A DNA stretch of 64,000 nt from Syntrophomonadaceae bacterium. Lineage in GTDB: Bacteria; Bacillota; Syntrophomonadia; Syntrophomonadales; DTU052. Below, one piece after another: positions 8,704-16,659 of this stretch; position 1 is the first letter of the stretch, and every line of letters begins with the position of its first letter. The DNA is taken from NCBI GenBank assembly GCA_012729505.1, contig JAAYDA010000073.1, forward strand, positions 1 through 64,000, in the 5' to 3' direction. The notes under the pieces are model-generated. The model had not been told where the DNA came from. It did no database searches and saw nothing but the letters and a program-made list of their open reading frames with translations. A program made the translations under genes and the position numbers.

Positions 8704-9285
8704 ATGGACACCCGGGAAGATCACCAGTTGGTCCTGGAATGCCGGCAGGGAGAGGAGTACGCTTACCGGGTATTACTCTCCCGGTATGAAGGCTATATCT
8801 ATAGTCTGTGCTTCCGGCTGACCGGAGAGCGGGAAGATGCCTTGGAATTGTCCCAGGAGGCCATGGTTAAAATAGTTGCCGGGCTTGACAGTTACCAGAT
8901 CAGCCGCCCATTTAAACCGTGGCTCCGCCAAGTGGTAATCAATACCGGAATCAATTTCCTGCGTCGGCGTTCTCCGGAGCTTCTGTCGCTGGACCAGGAT
9001 ATCGCTGATGGCATAACCTTGGGTGATTTCCTTGCCGCTGACAATAGCGGGAACCCTCAGATGCGGGTGGAATGGCTGGAAACCAAAAAAGCGCTGGAAA
9101 TGGGCCTCCAGAAATTGCCCCCTGAGTATCGGCTGGTAATTATCCTGCGCCACCAGGAAGGTATGAGCTATAAAGAGATAGCGGACGCGGCAGGGATACC
9201 GGTCGGAACTGTTAAAACCCATCTTTTCCGCGCTCGCAGCCAGCTGCGGGTAATGCTGAAGGATGTTTACGGATGGGAGGCTTAG
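8704..9285 (+). CDS. ECF-family RNA polymerase sigma factor
   Basis: The 193-residue product has sigma region 2 (about 25-95, with the helix ALELSQEAMVKI and the RPFKPWLRQVVIN segment) and region 4 (about 130-185, with EGMSYKEIADAAGIPVGTVK as its helix-turn-helix). There are no regions 1 or 3, typical of group 4 (ECF) sigma factors. It follows a good AGGAGGGG site. The next gene is a zinc anti-sigma factor overlapping by 13 bases, and the operon ends with a GerW-type gene, so it may work in envelope stress or sporulation (inference). Confidence 0.9.
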   Translation: MDTREDHQLVLECRQGEEYAYRVLLSRYEGYIYSLCFRLTGEREDALELSQEAMVKIVAGLDSYQISRPFKPWLRQVVINTGINFLRRRSPELLSLDQDIADGITLGDFLAADNSGNPQMRVEWLETKKALEMGLQKLPPEYRLVIILRHQEGMSYKEIADAAGIPVGTVKTHLFRARSQLRVMLKDVYGWEA

Positions 9286-9713
9286 TCACATTGAAATGTG
9301 ATCGTCAAATGTTGCAGTCCTTGTTGGACCGGGAATTGGAACCGGAACTGGCTAAAAAAGCCAACCGCCACCTGGCTGAATGTCGTGAATGCCGGCAGGA
9401 GCTTTCCCGGCTCAAACTAATATGGCTGGAGCTGGAGCAGGTGGAGGAAATCGTCATACCACCGGAAATATCCTTTTTGCGTCAGCAGGCTATATCTGTT
9501 GCCAAGGCTTTGTCACATACCCCGGAGGATGAATTCTCCTACTGGCATACTCAAAAACTGGCCTGGGAACCGTTGGCAGTGGCGATCACCATGCTTCCGG
9601 GGACCCAGACGGTAGGCGCGACTGCCAAAATGATTGGCAGCAAAGTTCCTGCCGCTCTTGAGGCCTTGGGCAAGAAAGGCCTAAAAGCAGTATTTCGGAG
9701 GCGAAGCTCTTGA
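9273..9713 (+). CDS. Zinc-finger (zf-HC2) anti-sigma factor
   Basis: The 146-residue product has an HLAECRECRQEL motif (HxxxCxxC, about residues 33-44), the signature of zinc-binding anti-sigma domains that clamp an ECF sigma factor. The C-terminal half is only mildly hydrophobic with no convincing membrane helix, so it may be soluble and redox- or metal-responsive rather than a membrane stress sensor. The start is uncertain: ATG at 9273 overlaps the sigma gene, while TTG at 9291 has a better-placed GGGAGG. Its target is presumably the preceding sigma factor. Confidence 0.8.
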   Translation: MGGLVTLKCDRQMLQSLLDRELEPELAKKANRHLAECRECRQELSRLKLIWLELEQVEEIVIPPEISFLRQQAISVAKALSHTPEDEFSYWHTQKLAWEPLAVAITMLPGTQTVGATAKMIGSKVPAALEALGKKGLKAVFRRRSS

Positions 9714-10342
9714 GTGGTCTTATGGTTCTGTTGCTGATTATTATGGGTCTCTTCCTTGTTCCATTGGTACTGCCGGTGAGTTTCCAGGGTCAGGTACGGA
9801 TAAAGGAATCTCTCAGCGGACATGGAGAAGTGTCAGGCTTCGGTGGTTTGATTAAGCTCCGGGTCGACAAAGAGGCTGGAAATGAAACCCGACAATACCT
9901 GAAGATATTAGCCTGGGAAAAGATTCTAAGCGGAGGAAAGCCTGCTAAGACAGCCTCCGAACGAAAGCAGGACCGCAGCCGGTTTAAAGATGTAATTACC
10001 CGGGAACTGCTGAATGCGGTCTACCGTTACCTGAAAAGGCTGGTAAAATGTCTTCGGCTTGAGGCGGGTTTGGAGGGTGAGTACGGCACAGGCGATCCGG
10101 CTTTAACCGGATTTCTGGCAGGTGTGATTGCTGCCCTGGCCAGCCAACAGCTTCGGATATGTCTGAATCCAAACTTCATGGAGGCATCTCTGGATATGGA
10201 AGGAGAGGTGCAGGGCAGGTTTTTCCCGATAGTGGTGTTATGGCATACGGTGGTCCTGCTTCTCTCAGCCCCGGTTCGGTCTCTTTGGTGGCCAAAGTTT
10301 ACTAATAAAAAAAGAGTACGGGAGGTCGTTGGAAGTGTTTAA
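9710..10342 (+). CDS. DUF2953 family membrane-associated protein
   Basis: The 210-residue product begins with a hydrophobic segment (about residues 2-22) and has a second hydrophobic stretch near 172-190. The middle is basic and soluble. It matches the pattern of DUF2953 proteins, which in spore formers commonly sit next to gerW/ytfJ as here. TTG at 9710 is the start, translationally coupled to the stop of the anti-sigma gene, with CGGAGG upstream. No catalytic motif is seen. A sporulation link is inferred from its neighbour only. Confidence 0.75.
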   Translation: MSGLMVLLLIIMGLFLVPLVLPVSFQGQVRIKESLSGHGEVSGFGGLIKLRVDKEAGNETRQYLKILAWEKILSGGKPAKTASERKQDRSRFKDVITRELLNAVYRYLKRLVKCLRLEAGLEGEYGTGDPALTGFLAGVIAALASQQLRICLNPNFMEASLDMEGEVQGRFFPIVVLWHTVVLLLSAPVRSLWWPKFTNKKRVREVVGSV

Positions 10343-10691
10343 AGAAAATATTGAAACCATAGCGTCAAAGCTGGAGAATCTGGTGTCAACCAAAACCATG
10401 GTCGGTACCCCCATCGTCAGCGGGAATGTTACTATCATACCCATCCTGTCCGCTGCTTTTGGGTTCGGATCGGGGGTTGGTGAAGGCGGTGAGAAATCCG
10501 GCCATCATCACGGTAAAGGAACCGGTGGCGGTGGCGGTGCCAAGGTGGATCCGATTGCCATGGTGGTGATTCAGGATGGTGAAGTGAAGGTCTACTCTCT
10601 GGGCAAGGGAGGCACTCTGGAAAAGCTGGCTGAGCTTATCCCGACGGTACTTGGCAGTGTGCAAAAAGAATGTGAATGCCGCCCTATTTGA
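10329..10691 (+). CDS. ytfJ: GerW family sporulation protein (YtfJ)
   Basis: The 120-residue protein has the GerW/YtfJ layout: an N-terminal helix, the GTPIVSGNVTIIPI strand motif near residues 27-40, a glycine- and histidine-rich central loop, and a C-terminal DPIAMVVIQDGEVKVY segment. In Bacillus the family is needed for normal spore germination. It starts at TTG 10329 after GGGAGGT, overlapping the DUF2953 gene by 14 bases, and is the last gene of the ECF operon. Its presence is the best evidence in the window that the organism sporulates. Confidence 0.9.
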   Translation: MEVFKENIETIASKLENLVSTKTMVGTPIVSGNVTIIPILSAAFGFGSGVGEGGEKSGHHHGKGTGGGGGAKVDPIAMVVIQDGEVKVYSLGKGGTLEKLAELIPTVLGSVQKECECRPI

Positions 10692-10759
10692 CAGCAGGCC
10701 GGTCCGTTCCTCCACCAACTATGGCCATTACGGATAAATTTGCATTCCGTTCGCAAACC

Positions 10760-10788
10760 TTGTTAAAAAGGAAAAAAATTGGTAAAAT
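10760..10788 (+). promoter_or_regulatory. Sigma-70-type promoter for the HipA-like gene
   Basis: TTGTTA (10760-10765), a 17-base spacer and TAAAAT (10783-10788) lie 40 bases before the ATG at 10828, which itself follows GGAGGGAGGG. The gene thus has its own promoter, separate from the sporulation operon. Confidence 0.65.
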
Positions 10789-10827
10789 AATGTGCCAACA
10801 ATTAATATTTGGAGGGAGGGAATACGG

Positions 10828-11979
10828 ATGATCTACACGCTGATGAATAAGCATACCCCGGTGGTGGAACTGAACATTGACGAAGAGACAGGCGCGATTT
10901 TAAAGGTCACCCAGGTGGTTCATCCGGAATACCTTCCCGTGGGCATTGCGATGATCAAAGGAGTTCCCGACAGGAAAAGCCTGAACGATTGGTGGCGGGG
11001 ACGTTCCATTCCCGCCAGCCGCTCCGGTATTCGGGAGGCTCTTGAGATCCTGAACGTATCCTATACAGAACAGCTTCTCACCAAATGCTACGGGCTGAGT
11101 TTGTCCGACCAGTATTGGATCAACCCCAAAGCGCATCCCTTTAAGTGGGAGGATATCAATTTCTTTCACAATCCTTTTTCTGATGATGTGGGAAACGCGC
11201 TCTTTGGGCAGGCGACCCCCGGCAGCGAACTGGACCTGCTCTCGCCCTGCAACACATCCGACGGATGGCTGCGTAAGAAATGGAAAATCATTGACGGTGA
11301 ACGCTGCCTGATCAAGTCGGGAAGCAATCCGTTTCAGCAGGAACCCCTTAACGAGGTGATTGCCACTTCTCTGCACCGGCGTTTAAACTGCGGGGCCTAT
11401 GTGCCGTACCGCCTCATTTGGGAGGATCAGATCCCTTACAGCATCTGCGAGAATATCATCACACCGGAGACGGAACTGGTCAGCGCCTACCACATCTACC
11501 GCAGCCAAAAGAAGCGCAACCACCATTCGGTATACGAGCATTTCCTGCTTTGCTGCGAGCATTTGGGCATCCCCGGCATTAAGGAGTTCTTAAACTATCT
11601 TCTGGCCTTTGACTTTCTGATCGCCAATACGGACCGGCATTTTGGAAACTTCGGCGCTATCCGCAATGTGGATACTTTGGCCTGGGCAGGCCCTGCACCC
11701 ATCTATGACAGCGGCACCAGCCTCTGGCATGACCAGGTTACCGGAGCCATTCATCCGGGGGGCGAAGCGTCCAGTTATCCTTTCAGGCCGACCCACGCCC
11801 AGCAGATCGCTCTGGCCGGCAGTCTGGACTGGATTGATTTTTCCGCCCTGCGGGATATTGACGAGGAGTTTCGGGTGTTTCTGTCCGCATCTCCCTACAT
11901 TGATGAGGCTCGTACAGACGCGCTGTGCCAGGGTTTAAAAGGTCGGGTGCGGCAGTTGGAACAGCTTGCGTTGCAGTAG
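10828..11979 (+). CDS. HipA-like kinase domain protein
   Basis: The 383-residue protein carries kinase signatures of the HipA/CtkA group: NTDRHFGNFG at 267-276 (catalytic loop, Asp269 and Asn274) and PIYDSGTSLW near 291-300 (Mg-binding Asp294). HipA toxins phosphorylate targets such as glutamyl-tRNA synthetase. The N-terminal ~130 residues do not look like the HipA N-domain, and no HipB-type antitoxin gene is beside it, so it may not be a classical toxin. Similar proteins are often labelled excisionase in databases, without support in the sequence. It sits at the edge of the accessory island. Confidence 0.7.
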   Translation: MIYTLMNKHTPVVELNIDEETGAILKVTQVVHPEYLPVGIAMIKGVPDRKSLNDWWRGRSIPASRSGIREALEILNVSYTEQLLTKCYGLSLSDQYWINPKAHPFKWEDINFFHNPFSDDVGNALFGQATPGSELDLLSPCNTSDGWLRKKWKIIDGERCLIKSGSNPFQQEPLNEVIATSLHRRLNCGAYVPYRLIWEDQIPYSICENIITPETELVSAYHIYRSQKKRNHHSVYEHFLLCCEHLGIPGIKEFLNYLLAFDFLIANTDRHFGNFGAIRNVDTLAWAGPAPIYDSGTSLWHDQVTGAIHPGGEASSYPFRPTHAQQIALAGSLDWIDFSALRDIDEEFRVFLSASPYIDEARTDALCQGLKGRVRQLEQLALQ

Positions 11980-12046
11980 CGGCAGCAGAAGTCTACGGGG
12001 CCTTCCCAGGGTGAAATGAAGCCTGAACCGGAATCGCCGGACTTTG

Positions 12047-12310
12047 ATGAACCTTGCAAAAGTATCCGCAAACGGTCAGGTCACGGTTCCCATAGAAATT
12101 CGCCGCAAGCTTATGCTCAAAGAAGGAGATAAGATAATTTTTATTGAACGAGAAAACGGTGAAATCGTCATTAACAATGCGTCTGCTACGGCTATTCTGA
12201 AAGCGCAAAAGGCATTTGAAGGAGTGGCTGATACAGCCGGTATCCAGGATGAGGATCAGATACAGACTTTTGTGGATGAGGTACGCTACAGAAAGAACCC
12301 AAAACCATGA
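12047..12310 (+). CDS. AbrB/SpoVT-type antitoxin
   Basis: The 87-residue protein opens with the swapped-hairpin AbrB domain (KVSANGQVTVPIEIRRKL), complete through about residue 45, followed by a short helical tail of the kind that wraps a PIN toxin. The ATG at 12047 is used; a TTG at 12044 is possible and neither has a strong ribosome binding site. The stop overlaps the start of a PIN-domain reading frame, the standard antitoxin-toxin arrangement, but that toxin is truncated. It may now be an orphan antitoxin or local regulator. Confidence 0.75.
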   Translation: MNLAKVSANGQVTVPIEIRRKLMLKEGDKIIFIERENGEIVINNASATAILKAQKAFEGVADTAGIQDEDQIQTFVDEVRYRKNPKP

Positions 12311-12456
12311 AGATATTGGCTGACACGAACATCCTTATATCCGCATTGCTCTGGCCTGATTCAAAGCCTGCCACTGCTCTTCTCCACGCCGCAAGATATC
12401 ACGAATTGGTGCTGTGCGACATAAAAAAACATTTTACCCCTCAGAATAAGAGATAA
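12307..12456 (+). pseudogene. Truncated PIN-domain toxin
   Basis: The ATG at 12307 overlaps the AbrB stop (ATGA). The first 38 residues are a clean PIN N-terminus (KILADTNILISALLWP, with the first catalytic Asp at residue 6). The frame then leaves the family after VLCD and stops at residue 49. Real PIN toxins are about 130 residues with three more acidic residues, so this copy should be inactive. The break falls just before an AT-rich stretch near 12420. Confidence 0.75.
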
Positions 12457-12615
12457 AATGTAGCTTTTTACATGGTGCGAGTGGCGATACAGCATTTTTT
12501 GAAAAACCCAGTAAAATCAATGGTTTACAGGCAGTCCAAAGCAGTATTTACTAATTCTATGCGACCAGATCATATTAACAGACACTGTCTGTTGCTTTTG
12601 ATATTTCAAACTCAG

Positions 12616-13020
12616 TTAGGCGCTAACCCAATTTTCGAGATCAAGACCTTCTACTCGCTCAAATTCGCGGACATTATTAGTAACGATGACAAGCCCTTTG
12701 GCCTTCGCGTGCGCCGCAATCAGCATATCCATAGCTCCAATCGGGGTTCCTTGCCGTCGTAGCGCCGTGCAAATTTTCCCGTATTCTACAGCTGCTTCAT
12801 CGTCAAATGGCAAGATTTCCACAATGGCAAGGAATTGATTCAAAGCAAGTGCATTTTTTTCCGGGTAAGCGCTTGCCTCTACGCCTTGCATGAGTTCAGC
12901 AAGTGTAATTGCGGAAATGGTAATCCCGTCGCGCATATTTGAATGGAGATTTATCAGCACATTTTCCGGCCTTTTCTTGATAAGATACACGCAAATATTG
13001 GTGTCCAGCATGTATTTCAT
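12616..13020 (-). CDS. vapC: VapC-type PIN-domain ribonuclease toxin
   Basis: The 134-residue PIN protein has the acidic set Asp6, Glu42 and Asp98, plus the TNN motif near 114. VapC enzymes are Mg-dependent RNases, often cutting initiator tRNA or rRNA. The length is normal and the frame is intact, so it should be active. It overlaps the upstream antitoxin gene by 4 bases (ATGA on the minus strand). It forms a complete toxin-antitoxin module in an otherwise decayed island. Confidence 0.9.
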   Translation of the reverse strand: MKYMLDTNICVYLIKKRPENVLINLHSNMRDGITISAITLAELMQGVEASAYPEKNALALNQFLAIVEILPFDDEAAVEYGKICTALRRQGTPIGAMDMLIAAHAKAKGLVIVTNNVREFERVEGLDLENWVSA

Positions 13021-13247
13021 AACGTCTTCCTCGGCGCTTGAACGCCTTGATTACGACCGTCCGCAAAAAAATCATCGGTAAAGCTGTCAAGACCATTGAG
13101 AAAGGTTTCCCACACCTGCTCTTTTGGAAATAACATAACAGTATTGCCCACTTTTTTAACATAGACTTCACTGCCCGAAAAACGGCATTCTTTCGGCAAC
13201 CGGACAGCTTGGCTCTGTCCATTGACAAATAATTTCGCAGTCTCCAC
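13017..13247 (-). CDS. vapB: VapB-type antitoxin
   Basis: The 76-residue product begins [20 protein letters not shown], a typical VapB/MazE swapped-hairpin DNA-binding domain, with an acidic, aromatic C-terminal toxin-binding tail. The GTG at 13247 is the start, with GAGGTGAT upstream; the frame extends further but has no other initiation site. It neutralises the VapC next to it and should repress the operon through the palindrome at 13262-13291. Confidence 0.88.
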   Translation of the reverse strand: METAKLFVNGQSQAVRLPKECRFSGSEVYVKKVGNTVMLFPKEQVWETFLNGLDSFTDDFFADGRNQGVQAPRKTL

Positions 13248-13261
13248 TTTTATCACCTCAT

Positions 13262-13291
13262 CTATAGTATATACTACAATATATACTATAG
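13262..13291. promoter_or_regulatory. VapB operator palindrome
   Basis: CTATAGTATATA (13262-13273) and TATATACTATAG (13280-13291) are perfect 12-base inverted repeats with a 6-base spacer, ending 15 bases before the vapB start on the minus strand. The position and symmetry fit the autoregulatory operator of a VapBC operon. Confidence 0.8.
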
Positions 13292-13797
13292 TCAAAACTT
13301 TATGCAATTTAACAAAAATTAAGACCGAAGAGGTCAAATTTACCCTTCGGTCCGTGGTACGAGTGTTCATAAAGACAAACTCGGAAATTCGTAGAAAATA
13401 AAGGTTTTTGGCAGCAAGCAAACAAATATTACAACACTATATTCGCAAAACAAACCGACAAATAAGAATTTACAGTTTCTACACAAAAACATAATAGGCC
13501 GAAACACTTCTAATTTGCTAGTTAAACTCGCAAGTCTGGCAAATTGTCTTAAAAAATCATTCCTGCAGAATGACTGCTCAATACTAATCTGTGAGGGGAA
13601 GGAGAAACATTGGGTAGAGGTGACCCTGGAACTGGGTTCAGACAGCGTCATGAGTATTCCGGAGCAAATTACACCATCTGTCCGGTGATTGGAAACCGCC
13701 ATTCCGTTTTAGTGTAAACCGTTTGAGAAGCCTCCTCCGATATAATGTATCAATGCACCTGTGGGTGTAAATACATTTGAAGGAGGTCATCACAAAA
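13292..13797. other. Non-coding stretch between vapBC and the IS21 remnant
   Basis: No convincing gene is seen. GACCGAAG/CTTCGGTC forms a small hairpin at about 13323-13352. The rest is AT-rich up to about 13550, then shows short unassignable open frames. The last ~80 bases before 13798 look like the native leader of the istA remnant, with GGAGGT just before its ATG. Confidence 0.5.
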
Positions 13798-14484
13798 TGA
13801 CCAAGTACAAGGCCATACGAGAAAAGCTGGTAGCCTTTAATGCCCGGTTATTTCAAAAGAAAGAGGGCAGCCGGATCAGTTTGTTTCTTGCGGAAGAACA
13901 GCCACTTTTGGCACCTTTACCTGCTACCCCCTATGAACTGGCGGCTTGGAAAAAAGCCACTGTTCAGTTCAATTATCATATATCTGTCGACAGAATGCTA
14001 TATTCAGTCCCTTGTGAATATATCAAACGCAAGGTCGATGTAAGGATAACAGAAACGACCATTGAGGTCTTTTTTAACCACAATCGTCTATGTTCACATG
14101 CCCGTCTCCACGGAAGACCTGGGCAGTACAGCACCATTGTGGAGCATATGCCGGAAGACCACCAGAAATATCTGAAATGGAACGGCGACCGGTTCCACAA
14201 ATGGGCTGATAAAATTTGAATCAACACATATCAGGCAGTTGATGCAATACTTACCTCCAAACGGGTGGAACAACAGAGCTACAAAAGCTGTATGGGGCTT
14301 CTGAAACTTGCGGATAAATATTCCGCAGAGCATTTAGAAGCGGCCTGTAAAAAGGCTCTCTCCTACACTGCAGCGGAGTATTCAAACCATACTTACAGCC
14401 GGGAAGGAAAGTCAGATTACTGATCAATCCCAAGCTTCTGAATCCACCACAAACAAATACGGCATCACCAGAGGTGCCGGTTAG
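13798..14484 (+). pseudogene. istA: istA transposase remnant
   Basis: The frame starts MTKYKAIREKL after GGAGGT and jumps almost at once into the C-terminal third of IstA (NARLFQKKEGSR, then the SVDRMLYSVPCEYIKRKVDV segment). The helix-turn-helix and DDE core are deleted. The frame breaks near 14215 and continues in another frame as YQAVDAILTSKRVEQQSYKS. It shifts again near 14370 to ILTAGKESQITDQSQ and stops at 14484. Intact IstA is about 500 residues. Confidence 0.8.
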
Positions 14485-14505
14485 TATGGGAGGTAAGCAG
14501 CTATT

Positions 14506-14966
14506 ATGACAAACCAAAGTACAATCGATAAATTGATTGAAATGCGCCTTACTGCGCTGGCGGATGCATTCCGCAACCAACTGAGCGATCCAAGAATGAA
14601 AGAAGTTCCTTTCGAAGACCGCCTGGGCATGCTGGTGGATATCGAATACACCAGCCGTAAAAACAACCGTCTGAGAAGGTTGATCCGGCAGGCTGAATTA
14701 GATCAGCCAGATGCCAGCATCATGGATATCAACTATACTTCAGGCAGAAAGCTGAATAAGTCGTTACTGAAAAGACCATTTTCTGTTCTCAGTTCCGTCA
14801 GGAAGGCTGGTACGATCAGTTAGGCGGTGAAAACAGCACGATAGCGGATGCCATTCTTGACCGCATCGTACACGATGCATACAAAATCAATATTGAAAGC
14901 ATCGATCCATCAAAAGACATTTCAATGCGTGAAGTATATGGTCTGGATAAATTGCTAAGCGAGTAA
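14506..14966 (+). pseudogene. istB: istB ATPase remnant
   Basis: The N-terminal IstB segment (LIEMRLTALADAFRNQL and FEDRLGMLVDIEYTSRKN) is in frame from 14506 to about 14760. The Walker A and B core is missing. The C-terminal segment (STIADAILDRIVHDAYKI, ending GLDKLLSE) follows in another frame to the stop at 14966. Intact IstB is about 250 residues. Confidence 0.8.
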
Positions 14967-15010
14967 AAAAGTTATCAAGTGCGGTTCCCTTGTGTATTCA
15001 AGGAGGTTTT

Positions 15011-15589
15011 ATGAAGGAAAAACTTACGCACGAAAATGAAAACAATTCGTTGGAAAAATCCACAGCCTATCGGATCAAAAACAAAACCTTTATTGTGGAA
15101 CAGGTATTCCCCAAGGAGGGCAAAGAGCTTAATTCCCTTATGGCTCGTGATCGGGAGATTGACAATGTGATTGAGCATCTGTATGAAGACAATGTTGCCG
15201 GGAAGCTGTCAGATGAGCGCTTTATGAAGATGACTAAACGCTACGAGGAAGAACAGAGTGAACTCGTGAAGCTAATTAAATCCCTCAAAGCGGAGATTGG
15301 CACGGAGAGCGATAAGACCATGACTACTGATATTTTTATCGCCACGGTTCGGAAATACACCCGTACAAGGAAGCTGACCCAGCGTATGCTCAACGAGTTG
15401 ATTGACCACATAGAAGTGCATCAAGCTGAAAAGGTGGAAGGCGTTCATGTGCAGAAACTTACGATTCACTACAACTGTGTTGGGTCTATCGAGATACCGG
15501 ATATGCTGCCGCTGCCAGAGCCGGATGTACTCATACAAACGAGAAAGGGGGTAGCCGTCAACTACTCCCCGTCACAAAAGGCCGTATAA
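15011..15589 (+). pseudogene. Fused TnpW / serine-recombinase C-terminus (conjugative transposon scar)
   Basis: A 192-residue open frame begins at ATG 15011 after AGGAGGT. The first ~45 residues resemble the small TnpW proteins of clostridial transposons (EKSTAYRIKNKTFIVEQVF). The remainder is the C-terminal part of a TnpX/TndX-like large serine recombinase with a DUF4368-type end (LTQRMLNELIDHIEVHQAEK). The catalytic serine domain is absent, so it cannot recombine DNA. The clean in-frame junction near residue 48 suggests a deletion joined two genes of one element. Whether the fusion protein is made is unknown. Confidence 0.7.
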
Positions 15590-15639
15590 AATTGGTCGAG
15601 TGGTCTTACGACTTTCAAATGCTGTAAGGCCACTCGGTA

Positions 15640-15726
15640 TGGTGCGGCAGAGAGGACTTGAACCTCCACCTGTGTGAACAGACTAGAACCTGAATCTAGC
15701 GCGTCTGCCGATTCCGCCACTGCCGC
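15640..15726 (-). tRNA. tRNA-Leu (anticodon CAG)
   Basis: The minus strand folds into a class II tRNA: acceptor GCGGCAG/CTGCCGC, D-arm containing GGCGGAATCGGCAGACGC, anticodon stem CTAGA/TCTAG around TTCAGGT (anticodon CAG), a long variable arm, and a T-arm with GGTTCAAGTCC. Discriminator A and an encoded CCA (15640-15642) complete the 3' end. It lies between the transposon scar and the HepT remnant, a usual hotspot for element insertion. Confidence 0.92.
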
Positions 15727-15734
15727 ATTTTGTT

Positions 15735-16022
15735 CTATATATTTGGCCGCCCCAATGTCTCGGCGACATTAATTATTCTATACGGCAAATCGTCAACTGT
15801 CAACCAAAACCAAGAAAACGGAAAAGTGAGATATGGGAAGCGGCCAAGGGACCGCTTTTTCGCATTAGGAAGCACATTAATCAAAACAACACTGTCCAAA
15901 TAAAACTCATCACCGGTATGGCTTATATGTTTCCAGCCATCTTGTATGCGGTCAATAATAATTTCTATCTCAGAAATTTCATTACGAATCCTTCCGGCCA
16001 AAGTAAGGTATATTCTCTTCAT
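15735..16022 (-). pseudogene. Truncated HepT-like toxin
   Basis: The first ~50 residues (RIRNEISEIEIIIDRIQDGW, then GDEFYLDSVVLI) match the N-terminus of HepT-like ribonuclease proteins. After residue ~52 the sequence stops resembling the family and ends at residue 95, nine bases before the tRNA-Leu gene. The HEPN active site (RX4-6H motif) would lie in the lost part. It overlaps its partner nucleotidyltransferase by 4 bases. Confidence 0.65.
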
Positions 16023-16402
16023 ACCTCCAGCCCCTCAATTTCAATCACATTACGTAATGAAGATCGACATCCTGAAACATCAACCAAATCAATTTTGAAC
16101 TCAGTAGTTAAACCAGTTACGGCTCCTACTGCCGCAAAAAACATTTCATCGGGTATATCCCACGCGGCCAGATCAATATCAGACCAATACGTAAAAGAAG
16201 AATGGTCGATTAAAGAACCAAACACCATTACTTTACGGGCACCATAGTTTTCTTTTAGAATCTTTGCAGCTTTCTTAGCGATTTCCCATGCAGCTTCGTA
16301 ACGCTTAGATAAAGACGGATCCCCCCTGTGAGCATCTTGCTTAAGAGTAAAAGGATATTTCTGTTTATAATATGTTGTTAAATCTCCGGATTTTGTATCC
16401 AT
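16019..16402 (-). CDS. MNT-type nucleotidyltransferase antitoxin
   Basis: The 127-residue protein has the minimal nucleotidyltransferase motif: Gly62-Ser63, then Asp75 and Asp77 (GS-x11-DxD). In MntA/HepT systems this enzyme AMPylates the HepT RNase to silence it. It starts at 16402 after AAGGAGG. The gene is intact while its HepT partner is truncated, so the toxin was lost and the antitoxin remains. Confidence 0.82.
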   Translation of the reverse strand: MDTKSGDLTTYYKQKYPFTLKQDAHRGDPSLSKRYEAAWEIAKKAAKILKENYGARKVMVFGSLIDHSSFTYWSDIDLAAWDIPDEMFFAAVGAVTGLTTEFKIDLVDVSGCRSSLRNVIEIEGLEV

Positions 16403-16464
16403 ATCCTTTCCTCCTTCAGTATATTCCGCGAAATATTATTGTAATTAATTATCAGTAAAATTAT

Positions 16465-16484
16465 ACCATATGAGGGATTGAAAC
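16465..16484 (+). repeat. Possible orphan CRISPR-type half repeat
   Basis: ACCATATGAGGGATTGAAAC closely resembles the 3' half of the CRISPR-type repeat at 63766-63795: its last 16 bases differ at two positions, plus one inserted base. There is only one copy, with no spacers or cas genes nearby, so it may be chance. Confidence 0.3.
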
Positions 16485-16659
16485 CTCAAGTAACCTATTG
16501 ATTGTTCATAGAATCAGCGATGGCCTCAGGTGTATTCTCATCCTTCGCTTCTTTCCAAATTGCGGATACACCAGTGATCGGACAAATTCCGTCTGCTTCA
16601 ATCCTTTTTCGGATATGATTCGTTTGATGCGCTCTCCTAAAGTGGATGATGTACTGATA

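Larger units (their letters stand above)
13798..14966 (+). mobile_element. Degenerate IS21-family insertion sequence (istA-istB)
   Basis: Both IS21 genes are recognisable in the usual order, and both are wrecked: istA has an internal deletion and two frameshifts, istB an internal deletion and a frame change. An intact element of this family is about 2-2.5 kb; only ~1.2 kb remains. The right end runs directly into a conjugative-transposon scar, so no terminal repeats or target duplication could be defined. Confidence 0.8.

Noticed and set aside
12472-12762. 96-codon plus-strand frame opposite vapC
   Set aside because: It is mostly antisense to a convincing PIN toxin and shows no family pattern.
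13367-13702. 111-codon minus-strand frame upstream of vapB
   Set aside because: Low-complexity hydrophobic translation, no ribosome binding site and no neighbour logic.
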